From positions 85,500,858 to 85,564,857 of the forward strand of contig CM067565.1 in the NCBI GenBank assembly GCA_034336665.1: DNA of 64,000 nucleotides, written 5' to 3'. A program made the translations under genes and the position numbers. Origin of the DNA: Luscinia megarhynchos. Lineage: Eukaryota; Chordata; Aves; Passeriformes; Turdidae. Under the pieces are notes generated by a model. The model worked only from the letters and a program-made list of their open reading frames with translations. It had not been told where the DNA came from and searched no databases. Positions 28,601 to 39,960 of the stretch are shown piece after piece (positions within the stretch are counted from its first letter, which is position 1; every line of letters starts with the position of its first letter).

Positions 28601-31600
28601 GATCATGAGGCAAAGCTCCCATTGTACTTAGCACTCTGGAAAGGTCTGGAACTGTATTGAGGTATAAGGGATTCAAATAACTAATTTTAAGTGACCTCTA
28701 TTTCGTATTTTTGGAAAGAGCTCAGTTGTCTTCTGCTGATTCAGAAACTTATCTGATGATTGGATCCACATGAATATCTATCATGAAAACAGACAAGCAG
28801 AAATGAGAGGGAGTTCAAATATTTAGAGTCTGGCTTTGAGTAAAAACCACTGAATCTTACCTCATCCGTCAGGTCATTAATGGAACAGTTCAGGTTTTTC
28901 ACTGAAACCTAATCCTCTGTACTTTGGGAATACAAGTGCACTGATGAGAGACAGCATTCACAAAGGTGTTTGAAGTTGGCAAGCTGTGACATGTTGCCAC
29001 TCACCTCTTCCCATAAGGACAGTGCATCACCATGTAGAAAATAAAATGTGAATGATTTTCTTCTCTTTTTTGATTATTAGTGGGTTGCATGGAGTGGATG
29101 ATAATGTATTTATTGCAAGCTGTCTGAAATACCCTTTATGGGGATTTTTTCCCTAGCTTTGCAGGTGAGTGATTATCTATCTCAGGAGGCAACATATAGT
29201 GCTATCACAGCTGTTCAGAAGCCATGAAGCTTTGTGGTGAAACATATGGGCAGGTTAAAAATGTGTCTGTAACTGCAGCAAAATGCTTCAGATTAAAAAA
29301 GGACGTGTTGTGCATACAGCCTTTTTTGAACTGGATCTCCATTTGACTTGAGTTTAGGAAGCTTCAGCAGCAGATAGGGAAGACTAAGCAGCAGCAAGTT
29401 ACTGCACTGGGAGAGTGCAATTACTGCAGTTGAAAGGCACAAATGCTCCATCCTCAATAGATGGGAAATACTGGATTCATTTACACTGCATGATTAAAGT
29501 AAATGTTCCTGGGAATTGTCCTGGGTTGGAATGTTCTCTGGATTTGTCCTTCAAACAGCTGTTCGACATACCTGCTCCTATCCTGTTTTACAAGACAGCA
29601 TTCCAAAGCTTTCTTAGAAAGGCAAATAAAAATTTATTTAATCCTATAGAAGGTCCTTCCCAACTCCACATGAACCTCACTCAGTGCCTCCTTTAATGGG
29701 GCAAGCACTGGGACCTGCATCTTTCTGTTTCTTTTAAACTTTCCAGTTAATTTTTTTTTCCCACAAAGACATCTTATGGGAAAGTGTTTCTCAAACTGGG
29801 TAGAAGAGATCCATCTAGGTACACCACGGGGGAGTAGTGGGAGTGCTCTTTGGTATCATGTGTGCTTGTCACTGGGACACTTTAGTAGCACTGGATAATT
29901 ACCCATCAACAACATTTATTTCTGTTGTTACAGAAGCAACACTGCTGAAGTATGGGTTGTTGCTTAATGTCATTTTGTTTGACAACAAGTTGAGAACACA
30001 AATATCTGCATTTTTGGAGGAGCTGAATTGCTGCAAATGTATTAAAATACAGAGAGACAAAACAAACAAGTTAATACAATTTTTGTTTCCCATAATGATT
30101 CTTTCTTGTTCCCTGCTTTCTTGTCATACTACTGTCAGGTCTAATAACATAGATGTCAACTTCTACTCTGAATTATCTTCAGAGTTTGTCTTGTGGGTCT
30201 TTTTGGCAGTGAAATCTTCAATAACAGCCTGTCCAAGATACAATGGAGCATCACCCTGTTTTTTCAGTTATGACAGATTTATTCTGGTGCTGCTCCTGTT
30301 CATTCAGAATCTTTTAAGGATTTGTGTAGGTTTTTGCCTAAAACAACACACTGGTTACTCTCATTTATCCCTGTTTGCATAAACTCATGCTGTTGATTTT
30401 CACTTTCAGGTTCCTACGCAGCCCTCCCCACACCGCCTACAATGGCTCCTTCCTAACAAGATGTCAACACCTTTCTCTGATCGCTGACTCCTAGAAGCAG
30501 GAAAACTCCTTTCTTATGTTCTAATTCAAGTACAGAAGGGTTTTTCCTGTGTTGTCCATATGCCTAATAGCTCCCTGAAGGGATTTGCCCATCTGTCCAT
30601 TGGGCTGCATGCTCAAAGTTCTCCTTTACTACGACACCCAGAAATACACACAATACCTGTCTGCTTTTACTCCTATCTACAGCTTGCTATGTAGGATCCT
30701 GCTCCCTCACAGCAGCTTCCAGTTCTTATGACAGTACAGAAACAGCAATAAGGACCAAATCAGCAAAAGATATTTTATAACAATGGAATACTGTTCTTCT
30801 GAGAGGTCCAAAACTAGATAGTGCAAAATCAGCTTCACCTGAATAATATCAGATTAGGAAAGAAAAAATAAGGGACTTTGAAACTCCTATATGGGTGCCC
30901 TCTATACTTCTCACTTGTAGATTTGTTAAATCCCCACCAAAAAAGGTATAAAGGATGAGCAGTAGGCTTTCCAATTTTACCAGCTGTAGTAAGCAAAACT
31001 CCCACAGTTTATGGGCAATAACTCTTCAGTGCATGGCAGAGATCACTGTAAACCTACCTTCAAAGTATTTAACTAGTGCCTTTTCCTAAGGCAGCATGAT
31101 ATTCGAGCTATTTAATATCACCTTCCCTCTCAAAGATGGATGACACATTTATTAAGATATATCACTTCTGATCTGATCTTCCATCAATTTATCTCACTTT
31201 TACTACCTATAACTGCCATTCAAAGGAGACTATTTTTAAAGAGTGGGAGTTTCAAATTAATATTGTCTAAAAATTCATCCATATACCCAGGAGAACCTGA
31301 AGCCATTATTATACCTGTATAAGTCCTAACTATAGCATAAAATAAACAAATAATTGCATGGCAGTATATTTGGTGAAATGACTGTACTTTTCTTCACTAA
31401 TGAAGGGTGAAGTGGCCAGCTAAAATGAGACTAAGCAGCTAATGGAAAAGCACTTTATTTAGGAATGTGAGGAAGTATAATATGCCACACATATCCTAAA
31501 TTAAATCTTGTGGCATAGCAGAGCTATGACTGCAAAGTCATCGTGTGTATAAGGGTGGGAGTCGGCAAATAACTGTGTTGGAAGCTCAAAGTTTCTCTTT

Positions 31601-32707
31601 AATCTTGTAATGTGTTCACTGGTATTTTATTTACAGAAGCAATTACTTCTGGCTATATATAGTTAGCTACTGTAATAGTTATTTTACAGAAATAGCAACT
31701 GAGTTTAATGTGTCAACATTCTCCATTCACTGGAATTTTTGGAACTTCTTGTCAGAGAATGAATGACCTGCAATGCTGCAGGATAGCTGAGACAAGTACA
31801 AGCAACAATTTTCTAGGCCTTCTAGTACAATTAAAGATGAGGTTGCCATGTAGCAGGTTTTTTTGACCTAACAGCATTTGTTTAAATTTAGCGAAATTGA
31901 CACATTACATATGTTTATGTTACTTCCAAAATGTTGGCCCCATTACAAAACACTCTGCACACTTCGAACTGAGCAGATATTGACACTGAGTCTGCAAGAC
32001 TGATGGTAGTTGTTTAAAAGAATGGTCCCTAAGATTGCTAACAGAGCCACTTTCCAAGTATTTTTAACAAAATTGCAGGCTGCCATACTAGTGAAAATAC
32101 TGACACAAACCAAAAGCAATCTCTAACTTCTCCTGTGGAAGGCAGAAGGGCTGGATCTAAAAACACATCTCTTCCTGCAGCCAGGAGCAGCATCTTTTTC
32201 TCATTTAGGATCAGACTAATCCATCTCCAGCTGCAGCTCTGCTGAAGACAGTGGAATTTCAGGCGGGTGATAAAGGCCTTAAATGACTCTTATTTTCATC
32301 TTTACAATTGTGTGGCTTTGACCACACACATACAAGCCCTCTTTCGGATTTGATAGAATCCCTGCCTTCGAGGATGGGAAAAGGGAGGAAATGACGACTG
32401 AGAATGAAAGTTCTCCAAATGATGATCTCTATCAGGATATCTAGTACTATGGCTAAATTCTGGCTACATATAAAGTTTCTTGATTCAAAATTACAGGTTG
32501 CTTGGTTAGAAATGTTTATGTATGCCTGTATAAACTGTTGCACCAATAACAGACCAACAGTGAACAGGGCAAAGAGCAGACATTCTTAGTGTCTGTGCTC
32601 TGACTGGAACTGGTCAAAATTTTTCTGGCAGAAATTTCCCTGTAAAATCTGACATGCTTATCCATCTCTTATGTGCAAGTGCCTGAGCATATCACAGTCA
32701 CTGTTTA

Positions 32708-32858
32708 TCCTCACACATTGTTTTAGGAAGTGTTATTAGTAGCCCATTTTAACAATGAAGAGCTGAGGCACAAAAAAGAATCACTTGTCAAAGGTCACAC
32801 AGGACATCTGTAGCAGAGGAGGACATTGCGTCTGAGAATCAGATTTATGTTCCCTAGA
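32708..32858 (-). mobile_element. MIR SINE remnant
   Basis: The plus strand reads in order: ctcacacattg, a stretch with ttattagtagcccatttt, aatgaagagctgaggcacaa, cacttgtcaaaggtcacac and tagcagagga. This is the reverse-complement MIR pattern I know (ctcacaacaa ... ttattatccccatttt ... gatgaggaaactgaggcaca ... cttgcccaaggtcacacagc ... ggcagagc). Several landmarks in correct order and spacing make this the clearest transposon remnant in the window. The element is old, inactive and noncoding. Confidence 0.8.
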
Positions 32859-33147
32859 ATGAAGCTCTTTTTGTAGTTTGCTGAAAGCATACAATCAATT
32901 TATAAGCACTTAAGTTGCTATTTGAACAGACAGGAAAAATGGACATATTTTGAGGCTCCTGCACTTGCCAACATCATCTCCTCTTTTCAAAAGTGATGGA
33001 TTCAGTCCTTCTGTGACAAGACATGTGGCCTCGTGACTATTGAAGGTCTTGACCTGTGTGCTTCTGCGGAGTCAGCAGAGGAAACTGGAGACTCTGATTT
33101 GCCTTTGAGGTATCCTTCCTAGTCCCACACAGAGAAAACTGATAGGC

Positions 33148-33210
<63 letters not shown>

Positions 33211-33211
33211 C

Positions 33212-33244
<33 letters not shown>
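33148..33244. repeat. (GATA)n tetranucleotide microsatellite
   Basis: About 24 near-perfect AGAT/GATA units occur with one cagata interruption near 33211. An open frame of Ile-Tyr-Leu-Ser repeats on the minus strand is an artefact of this repeat. The length suggests high polymorphism. Confidence 0.97.
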
Positions 33245-33245
<1 letters not shown>

Positions 33246-33983
33246 AAGATATGGGGTAAAATAAAGTGGATAAATCTTTTTATATTGATAATAATACTGG
33301 AATAATGAGTTTTGACAGTTCAAGGGTCTAACTTTCAGTGAAGGGTTTTACTTCTGATTCTCCCAAATGTGACTTTTTCCAGAAAACTCTTGCAGCCCAG
33401 AATAAATTTACTGTCACCCTGAGCATGCTTGTTTACACAAATCAGAACTGATCTCTACAGAAGTAGAATTCCATCTGGCAATCCCTAAACCACCTTTGCT
33501 TCTGATTCTGAAGAGACTTTCTCTTTGAAATAAATGCATACAGTAACCCAGGAACAATAGCTTACATTTCAGTCCAAACATTTTTTGCATCCATTAGCTT
33601 CCTTCCAAGACTTAATTCTCTTTTCATTCTCTTATGTATATAGACTAGACATATTAGCATGTAACAGAACTTCAGGAGTAATTCTACAAAAGGGTTGCTG
33701 GATCAGTTGGAAAAAGAACTACCCTATCTTCCTTCCTTCAGCTATATATTTAACTGTTCATCTATGGAATACGAATGCATTTTGAAGGTGCTGGTACAGT
33801 TCTCTCTACTTGGACAAGGCATGTAATTTGTCTCTGCTTTTGTCCTTCACAACAGGGAAACAACAAGACTGTGAGGATAAATTTCTGGAGCCATTCAGAA
33901 ACTCTTCAAATACACTCTGACAATATCATTCTTTCTTCTGGGCCTGGTAGAAAAAAAGAAATTGAGAAGCTGTTGAAGCAAAG

Positions 33984-34105
33984 GGGTTTTTTGTTGGGGT
34001 TTTTTTTGGTGTTTTTTTTTTTCTTTTGTTTGTTTGTTTGGGGTTTTTTGTGGGTTTTTTTTGTTTTATTTTTGTGCTTTTTGTTTGTTTGTTTGTTTGT
34101 TTTGA
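33984..34105 (+). repeat. T/G-rich low-complexity tract with (GTTT)n
   Basis: This is an almost pure T and G stretch of TTTG/GTTT units, TGGGG bursts and T runs up to about 11. Similar but shorter tracts recur at about 26867-26904, 41441-41465 and 48690-48733. It is on the plus strand of intergenic DNA. The apparent Phe/Leu/Val-rich open frame across it is an artefact. Confidence 0.85.
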
Positions 34106-37100
34106 ACAGATACTTCGATATCCGTATTGTCTGAAAAAATGTCTCTGCTAATTAATTGGGAAATTGCTGCTTTTTCTTCTGCAAGGCCATGCAGACAGGT
34201 GCAGACAGACACACGCAAACTCTGCTCACACTCTGAGCTGCCCAGACGTTGCAAGCTTCTGTCTGGAAGATGTAGAGTCATGCTAATGTGGCACCATGCC
34301 CAAAATAACATGCCCTGCCTCTCAGTAGTGCTCATTAGCTTAGGTTCATGTAGTTATCTTGCTTCTGGACTGGGGCCTTCAGGTGTCTGACAAGCTAAGT
34401 GCACTGGCAGAGTTCTCCTGCCTCTCTGGCCTCCTCTACGTACATATACCTTTATGTCATTACATGTTGTCACTTTTTGTTGAGAAATGGGCTGTTAAAA
34501 ATCACTGACTCTCTTCTCCCAGTCACACTCCTAAGGAAAGTTTTGTCAGCCCGCCAAGATGATAAAAACACATGAGGATCTCACGGTTCAGCTCACACCA
34601 CCACCACCAAAGCAGCAGTAATGGCTGCAGAAGCAGCTAACTCACAAGCTGCCAAAGCACTGAGGTAGGAAACAGAAGTATGGATTACATTCTCTGTGAA
34701 ACCTGAGCACGGACCATATGACCTTCAGCATGTTACTGCAACATGGCCAAGAACCAGACTGCACTCTCACAGCATAAGTAATCCAGCATCTGCCCCCAAT
34801 GACAAATTTTTGGGAACACTGTAAAGGACTGGATTTTCCCCTGTTCTCAAGGAGGAGAGAGTGAGACCCAGCATATTGCCCCACTGGTTCATCTCCCTTT
34901 CTGACATTTCAAGTAGCTTGAATTTTCCAAATCCCAGAAAAAGAGAATAAGATGCAGCTATGCTGAGTTTCTTCCCCCAACCTCTGTCAGGACCCACAAT
35001 CCATACCCTACATTAAAATGACAAGTTTGACTGGTTTTATGTTGAGCTGTGGCTACTGTGGGAAAGATACAGGTATCAATCCTCACTGGTAATATAGGAT
35101 ATGAGACATATGACTGTCACTGTTGTCCTCCAATGAGGTGAGGGGTGTGCTGTGCCTGTCTCCAGCCCTTCATCCAGCACACCTCGGCCACAGGCACCAT
35201 GACATAACCAGCACGGTTATATTTAAACACAGCTTTTAAAAAAACATATCAGGAATATATATTTGTACAACAACATTTGCACTAATACATATGGATGTGA
35301 GGTTTTACCACAGCTATACCTCAAGTGTCTTTTGCAAGCAAGTTAATGCTTATTTTGTGCAGCTTGCAGAGTATTAGGAAGCTGAAGCAGCTTGAAGCTG
35401 CAGCTCCTTTAGCAGGGCCTGTTAGCTTTGAGGTTAAGTGCTTCACTTGCTATGGCTGCACAGCTTTTGCTTGGCACAGAGCACACATGGATCTTTTTCT
35501 TTTAGAAGACCCACACACATACCTTTTGCTGAAGGTTTTAAAGCCGATCTTGACAAAACATTTTATTGAGGACATTAGTGGAACAGACTGACACTTAAGT
35601 CCTTCTGAAACAAGAAGGGTAATCTGTGCTTAAACTTAGTCCTATGCTTTAATCTGCTTTTTTACTAGTTTGCTCTCCTGAACACAGATAAACATAAGCA
35701 TATGCTTTCCTGACTGGAGCTCTGAAACATTTACATGTAGCAGTTGAGACATTGATTTATTGCTGTGAAGTCTAGCCCTTATCAAAGAACAATAGCACAA
35801 AGAACAAGCCTTACTGCTAGCAAATGAGAGGCTATTTTATTTTGCAACTGTATTGCATTGCATTAAAAAGTAAATCCTAACCTGTGAGAGAGGAAAAGCT
35901 GCTATATGATTCAACTAGTTTTACTGAAAATTATCCAGATTAGGGAGTTTCAAATTTTGTATACTTGGATCTACATCTGGTTGGTTCTTTTGTGCTGAAC
36001 TCAGAAATAATTGGGTAAATGTCTTTTTAAAGGCTTAGAGAAACGTCTATCTTAATCTTTTGCAGCAGGGGTCACTATAAACAAACCTACAAAACCTGCC
36101 AGCATAGGATATATATGCCAGAACAGAAAGAAAGATCACTGATTATAGATAAGGAACGGTGTCACTGTAGGCGAGCATGAGAAAGGAACCCAAACATTTA
36201 TATAGAAGTAATTTCTTTTAAAGTCAGTTTTACAGGCTTAGCCTATCCTTACAAGAACAGTGACCTAATTTCAAACTATTAATAGAAGAGAAGTAAAGTT
36301 GACTGCATGATATGTACTTAGACATAGGAATTTTAATGCAGTGCATCAAAGGAGTCAGATGATACAGGCAGTATTTTTATATTCTACACAAAGTTGCACT
36401 CTAAGTATTACAAAATTTAACCAGAGCAAGTCTTTAAATATAACTTTTAAGGTATTTATAGTTGCAATCTTTTGTCCTTAGTTATATAGTGCCCTGAGTC
36501 CCTATATTTATTTAAAGACTGTTTTGGCATAAGAGTAGAATCTGATCTGAAATATAAAGAACCAGAACCTTTTCTATTATAAATGACAATGTTTTATCCA
36601 AAAAAACCTGATGATCTAACATGATTTCACACTGCCTAGTATTACACTGAACTACCCTTTGCTCAGGTCTTACTGGGGCAAAACCCCAGGTGCATCAGCC
36701 CTGAGCCTGCAAACACTTGCACACTTGATCACCTTGAAATACGTGAACAGTCCTATTGAGGGCTGTGAGTCAGATCGTCAACTTGTGTAAATCACGGGCC
36801 CTATTTAAAAGAGCAGAGCTGTAACAGTTTATACCAGCTGAAGATTTGGCACCACAGATGCAGCCCCGTGCATAAAGACAAGTATGTGCAAAGTCTCTCT
36901 CCAGGCCTCTGAAAGCTAAAGAGGTCAGGTAAACTCCATGCAGAGAGACACTGCATTGAACATTATTGTGTTTAAAACCATCCCAGGCTGTTAAACACAC
37001 ATTTATTATAAAGTCAAGATGAAAAATTATGAATTATTTAAGTTTATAGCACCTTAGTTACATTTAAGATGTTGCTGTTCCAAGGCTGGAGGACAGCTGG

Positions 37101-37799
37101 CTTGTAGTTATGACCACAAGTTACAAATATTTATGATACAAAGCAGAAGACCTTTTAGGGTAGTGGAAGCTGGAAAGGCGGCTTTAATGTAGCAGTGTGT
37201 TTGCTCCATGTTTCTGGCGATGGCTCCAGAAGCCAGCACTCATTAAAGTTTCTGCATGAGATATGGACTTCACAGGATCCTTGCTGTGCACTAACTTAGA
37301 AGATATGGATGGAAAAGGAATAGGTGTAGAGACTGCAGGGTAACATAACTTTAGTAACAATTTTAAGGCAGGAACCTAACCTTTGGATACGTTTTTCAGC
37401 ACTAGCGTGCAAATGCTTATAAGGAAAAGCAATGCAAATTTTGGTGTGCATGGGTAAAGAACGCGAGCATCCTATGTATATTGGGATGTACATGTTCCTA
37501 TCTACTCTGGGGGCCGAAAGGGTGTGAATTAATTTCTGCGTCTTCTGCAGCCAACTTTGTCGCAGTATCTCAGCTTCACGCACCGACGACCTCTTCTTCC
37601 CAAGACCCGTGTGAGAAATCCGTGCTTCTTGGCCTTTCGGGCTTCCATTAACCCCGAACCGAACCGGGACATTTCTGCAGGCCATCCTTTCTCGGTTTAA
37701 GAGGAAGGCGGCTGATGCTGTCACCCTGAGGCAGCCTCGGGGTCGCTCAGTCGCCTCACTCGCCCGGTCCTGCAGCGAGGGGGCTGTGCAGGCGTGGGG

Positions 37800-39150
37800 A
37801 GGCCCCCGTGAGGCGCGTGAGGCGTTGGGGAGGCGGGGTGGGGGCTGAGGGGGCGGTGTGAGGGGGCGGAGTCGAGGCGGTGCGAGGGGCAGTGAGGGGG
37901 CGTGTGAGGCGGTGTGAGGGGGCAGTGAGGGGCGGTGTGAGGAGCGGTGTGAGGGGGCAGTGAGGGGCGGTGAGGGGCGATGAGGCGGTGTGAGAGGCGG
38001 TGTGAGGGGCAGTGAGGGGGCGGTGTGAGGGGGCGGTGTGAGGGGCAGTGAGGGGCGGTGTGAGGGGAGCGGTGTGAGGGGGCGGTGTGAGGGGCAGTGT
38101 GAGGGGGCGGTGTGAGGGGCGGTGTGAGGGGGCGGTGTGAGGGGCAGTGTGAGCGGTGAGGGAGCTACGAGGGCGGTGTGAGGGGCAGTGAGGGGCGTGA
38201 GGAGCGGTGTGAGGGGCAGTGAGGGGGCGGTGTGAGGAGCGGTGTGAGGGGGCAGTGTGAGGGGGCGGTGTGAGGGGCAGTGTGAGGGAGCGGTGTGAGG
38301 GGCAGTGTGAGGGGCGGTGTGAGAGGCGGTGTGAGGGGCGGTGTGAGGGGCGGTGTGAGGGGGCGGTGAGGGAGCTACGAGAGGCGGTGTGAGGAGCGGT
38401 GAGTGAGGAGCGGTGAGGGGCGGTGAGGGAGCTGAGAGGCGGTGTGAGGAGCGGTGTGAGGGGCAGTGAGGGGCGGTGTGTGAGGAGCGGTGTGAGGGGC
38501 GGTGTGAGGGGGCAGTGTGAGGGGCGGTGTGAGGGAGCGGTGTGAGGGGCAGTGTAGGGGAGGGGCAGTGTGAGAGGCGGTGTGGAGTGGGGGCGGTGTG
38601 AGGGGCGGTGAGAGGAGCGGTGTGAGGGGCAGTGAGGAGCGGTGTGAGGGGCGGTGAGGGGGAGCTACGAGGGGCGGTGTGAGGAGCGGTGTGAGGGGCG
38701 TGTGAGGGGCGGTGTGAGGGAGCGGTGTGCAGGGGCGGTGAGGGGAGCTACGAGAGGGCGGTGTGAGGGGCGGTGTGCGGGGCGGTGTGAGGGGCGGTGA
38801 GGGGCGGTGTGAGGGAGCGGTGTGAGGGGCGGTGAGGGGGCGGTGTGAGGGGCGGTGTGAGGGGCGGTGAGGGGCGGTGTGAGGCGGTGTGAGGCGGTGT
38901 GAGGGGCGGTGTGAGGGGCGGTGTGAGGGCGGTGAGGGGAGCTACGAGGAGGCGGTGTGAGGGGCGGTGTGAAGGGCGGTGAGGGAGCTACGAGAGGCGG
39001 TGTGAGAGGGGCGGTGTGAGGGGCGGTGTGAGGCGCGGTGTGAGGGAGCGGTGAGGGGAGCTACGAGAGGCGGTGTGAGGGGGCGGTGTGAGGGGCAGTG
39101 TGAGGCGCGGTGTGAGGGGCGGTGAGGGAGCTAGGAGAGGCGGTGTGAGG
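37800..39150. repeat. G-rich minisatellite (core about 12 bp, GGGGCGGTGTGA)
   Basis: A long degenerate tandem array has core GGGGCGGTGTGA with variants GGGGCAGTGTGA, GGAGCGGTGTGA and GGGGCGGTGAGG. By eye there are roughly a hundred units. The plus strand is strongly G-rich, and most units carry a GGGCGG-like GC-box hexamer and one CpG. A recurrent interruption, GGGAGCTACGAG, appears near 38161, 38370, 38650, 38747, 38939, 38985 and 39059, suggesting a higher-order unit. The array sits just upstream of the SRBD1 promoter. Open frames across it are tandem-repeat artefacts. Confidence 0.95.
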
Positions 39151-39450
39151 GGCGGTACTAGCAGCAGTGCGAGCACTGTGAGGGGCGGCGCGGGCAGTAT
39201 GAGGGGCGGTACTAGCAGCAGTGCGAGAGCACTGTGAGGGGCGGTGCGAGAGGCTTTGTGGGCGGTGCAAGGGGCGGGTACGAGCCGCGGTGCAGGCGGT
39301 GCGAGGGCAGTACGGGCAGGGTGAGGGGCGAGTACTAGCAGCAGTGCGGGCGATGAGGGGGAGGTGCGAGAGGCTTTGTGGGCGGTGCAAGGGGCGGTAC
39401 GAGCACTGTCGGGGCGGTACGAGCGGCGGTGCGGGCGGCGCGAGAGGCGG
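39151..39450. repeat. Higher-order tail of the minisatellite (longer units)
   Basis: The array becomes a longer-period repeat. GTACTAGCAGCAGTGCG recurs at about 39156, 39210 and 39332, and GTGCGAGAGGCTTTGTGGG recurs at 39244 and 39364, exactly 120 bases apart. Units still contain GGGGCGGT. The 3' end runs straight into the YY1/ETS motif cluster of the SRBD1 promoter. Confidence 0.9.
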
Positions 39451-39960
39451 TGCGAGATGGCGGCACCGCCCCGGCCCGGCACTTCCTGCGGCGCGGTGCG
39501 GCCGCCGCTTCCTGCTCCTTCCCGCGGCGCCTCGGGCGGTGGATCCGCCATGGTCGCGCTGGCGGCCCTTTCAAACGCGGCAGCCGGCGGCAGCACGGGG
39601 TAACGACCGGGGGAGCCGCCCGCCCCTCGCTGGGACCGGGCCGGGGTGAACCAGGGCAGGCGGCGGCGCCGTGCTGGCCCCGGCGCCCTCCGTGCCACGC
39701 CGCAGCGCCCGGCAGACGAGGGGTTCGCTCTTGTCTCGGTTGTTCAGGAGGAAACGAGCTTTTCTTGTCCCCATTGCCATCCCCTCTGCCCTGGGAGAGG
39801 GGTGCCCGACCCCTGCGAGGGGTGAGCGGCGCCGCGGATGCGGGCGGGCGCCCCGGGCTGGGCTGGGGCGGGACAGCTGGAAGGGACAGGAAAGCGATGG
39901 AGAGCTGGCTCGTTCCCGTGGTTCTCCCACGGAGCCGATGCCCATCCCAGGCCGCGAGGG
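39440..39960 (+). promoter_or_regulatory. SRBD1: SRBD1 CpG-island promoter and noncoding exon 1 region
   Basis: This CpG-dense block contains a sense-strand YY1 motif (GAGATGGCGGCAC, 39454-39466), a perfect ETS/GABP site (ACTTCCTG, 39481-39488), a second ETS-like site (GCTTCCTG, 39507-39514) and a reverse YY1 core (39546-39554). A plus-sense YY1 motif of this type usually sits just downstream of the start of housekeeping transcripts, which fits rightward SRBD1 transcription. Exon 1 should be noncoding because exon 2 begins at the ATG. Its donor is uncertain; candidates are gtaacg (39600), gtgaac (39646) and gtgagc (39822). A 17-codon upstream open frame (39550-39603) lies here. Confidence 0.7.

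Larger units (their letters stand above)
19561..37540. other. Intergenic region between PRKCE and SRBD1
   Basis: This is mostly AT-rich, unannotatable DNA between two divergent promoters. It contains an A-rich inverted repeat (19572-19602), a MIR SINE (about 32708-32858), a GATA microsatellite (33148-33244) and a T/G-rich tract (33984-34105). The longest open frame, 181 codons at 29837-30382 on the plus strand, has no recognisable domain and no promoter or splice context I can support. I found no tRNA, rRNA or known microRNA. Cis-regulatory elements for PRKCE or SRBD1 are likely somewhere here, but that cannot be shown from one sequence. Confidence 0.75.

Noticed and set aside
33072..33323. 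83-codon minus-strand frame rich in Ile-Tyr-Leu-Ser
   Set aside because: It is a direct translation of the GATA tetranucleotide repeat.
33775..34134. 119-codon frame with a Phe/Val/Leu-rich hydrophobic end
   Set aside because: The hydrophobic end is a translation of the T/G-rich low-complexity tract, not a membrane protein.
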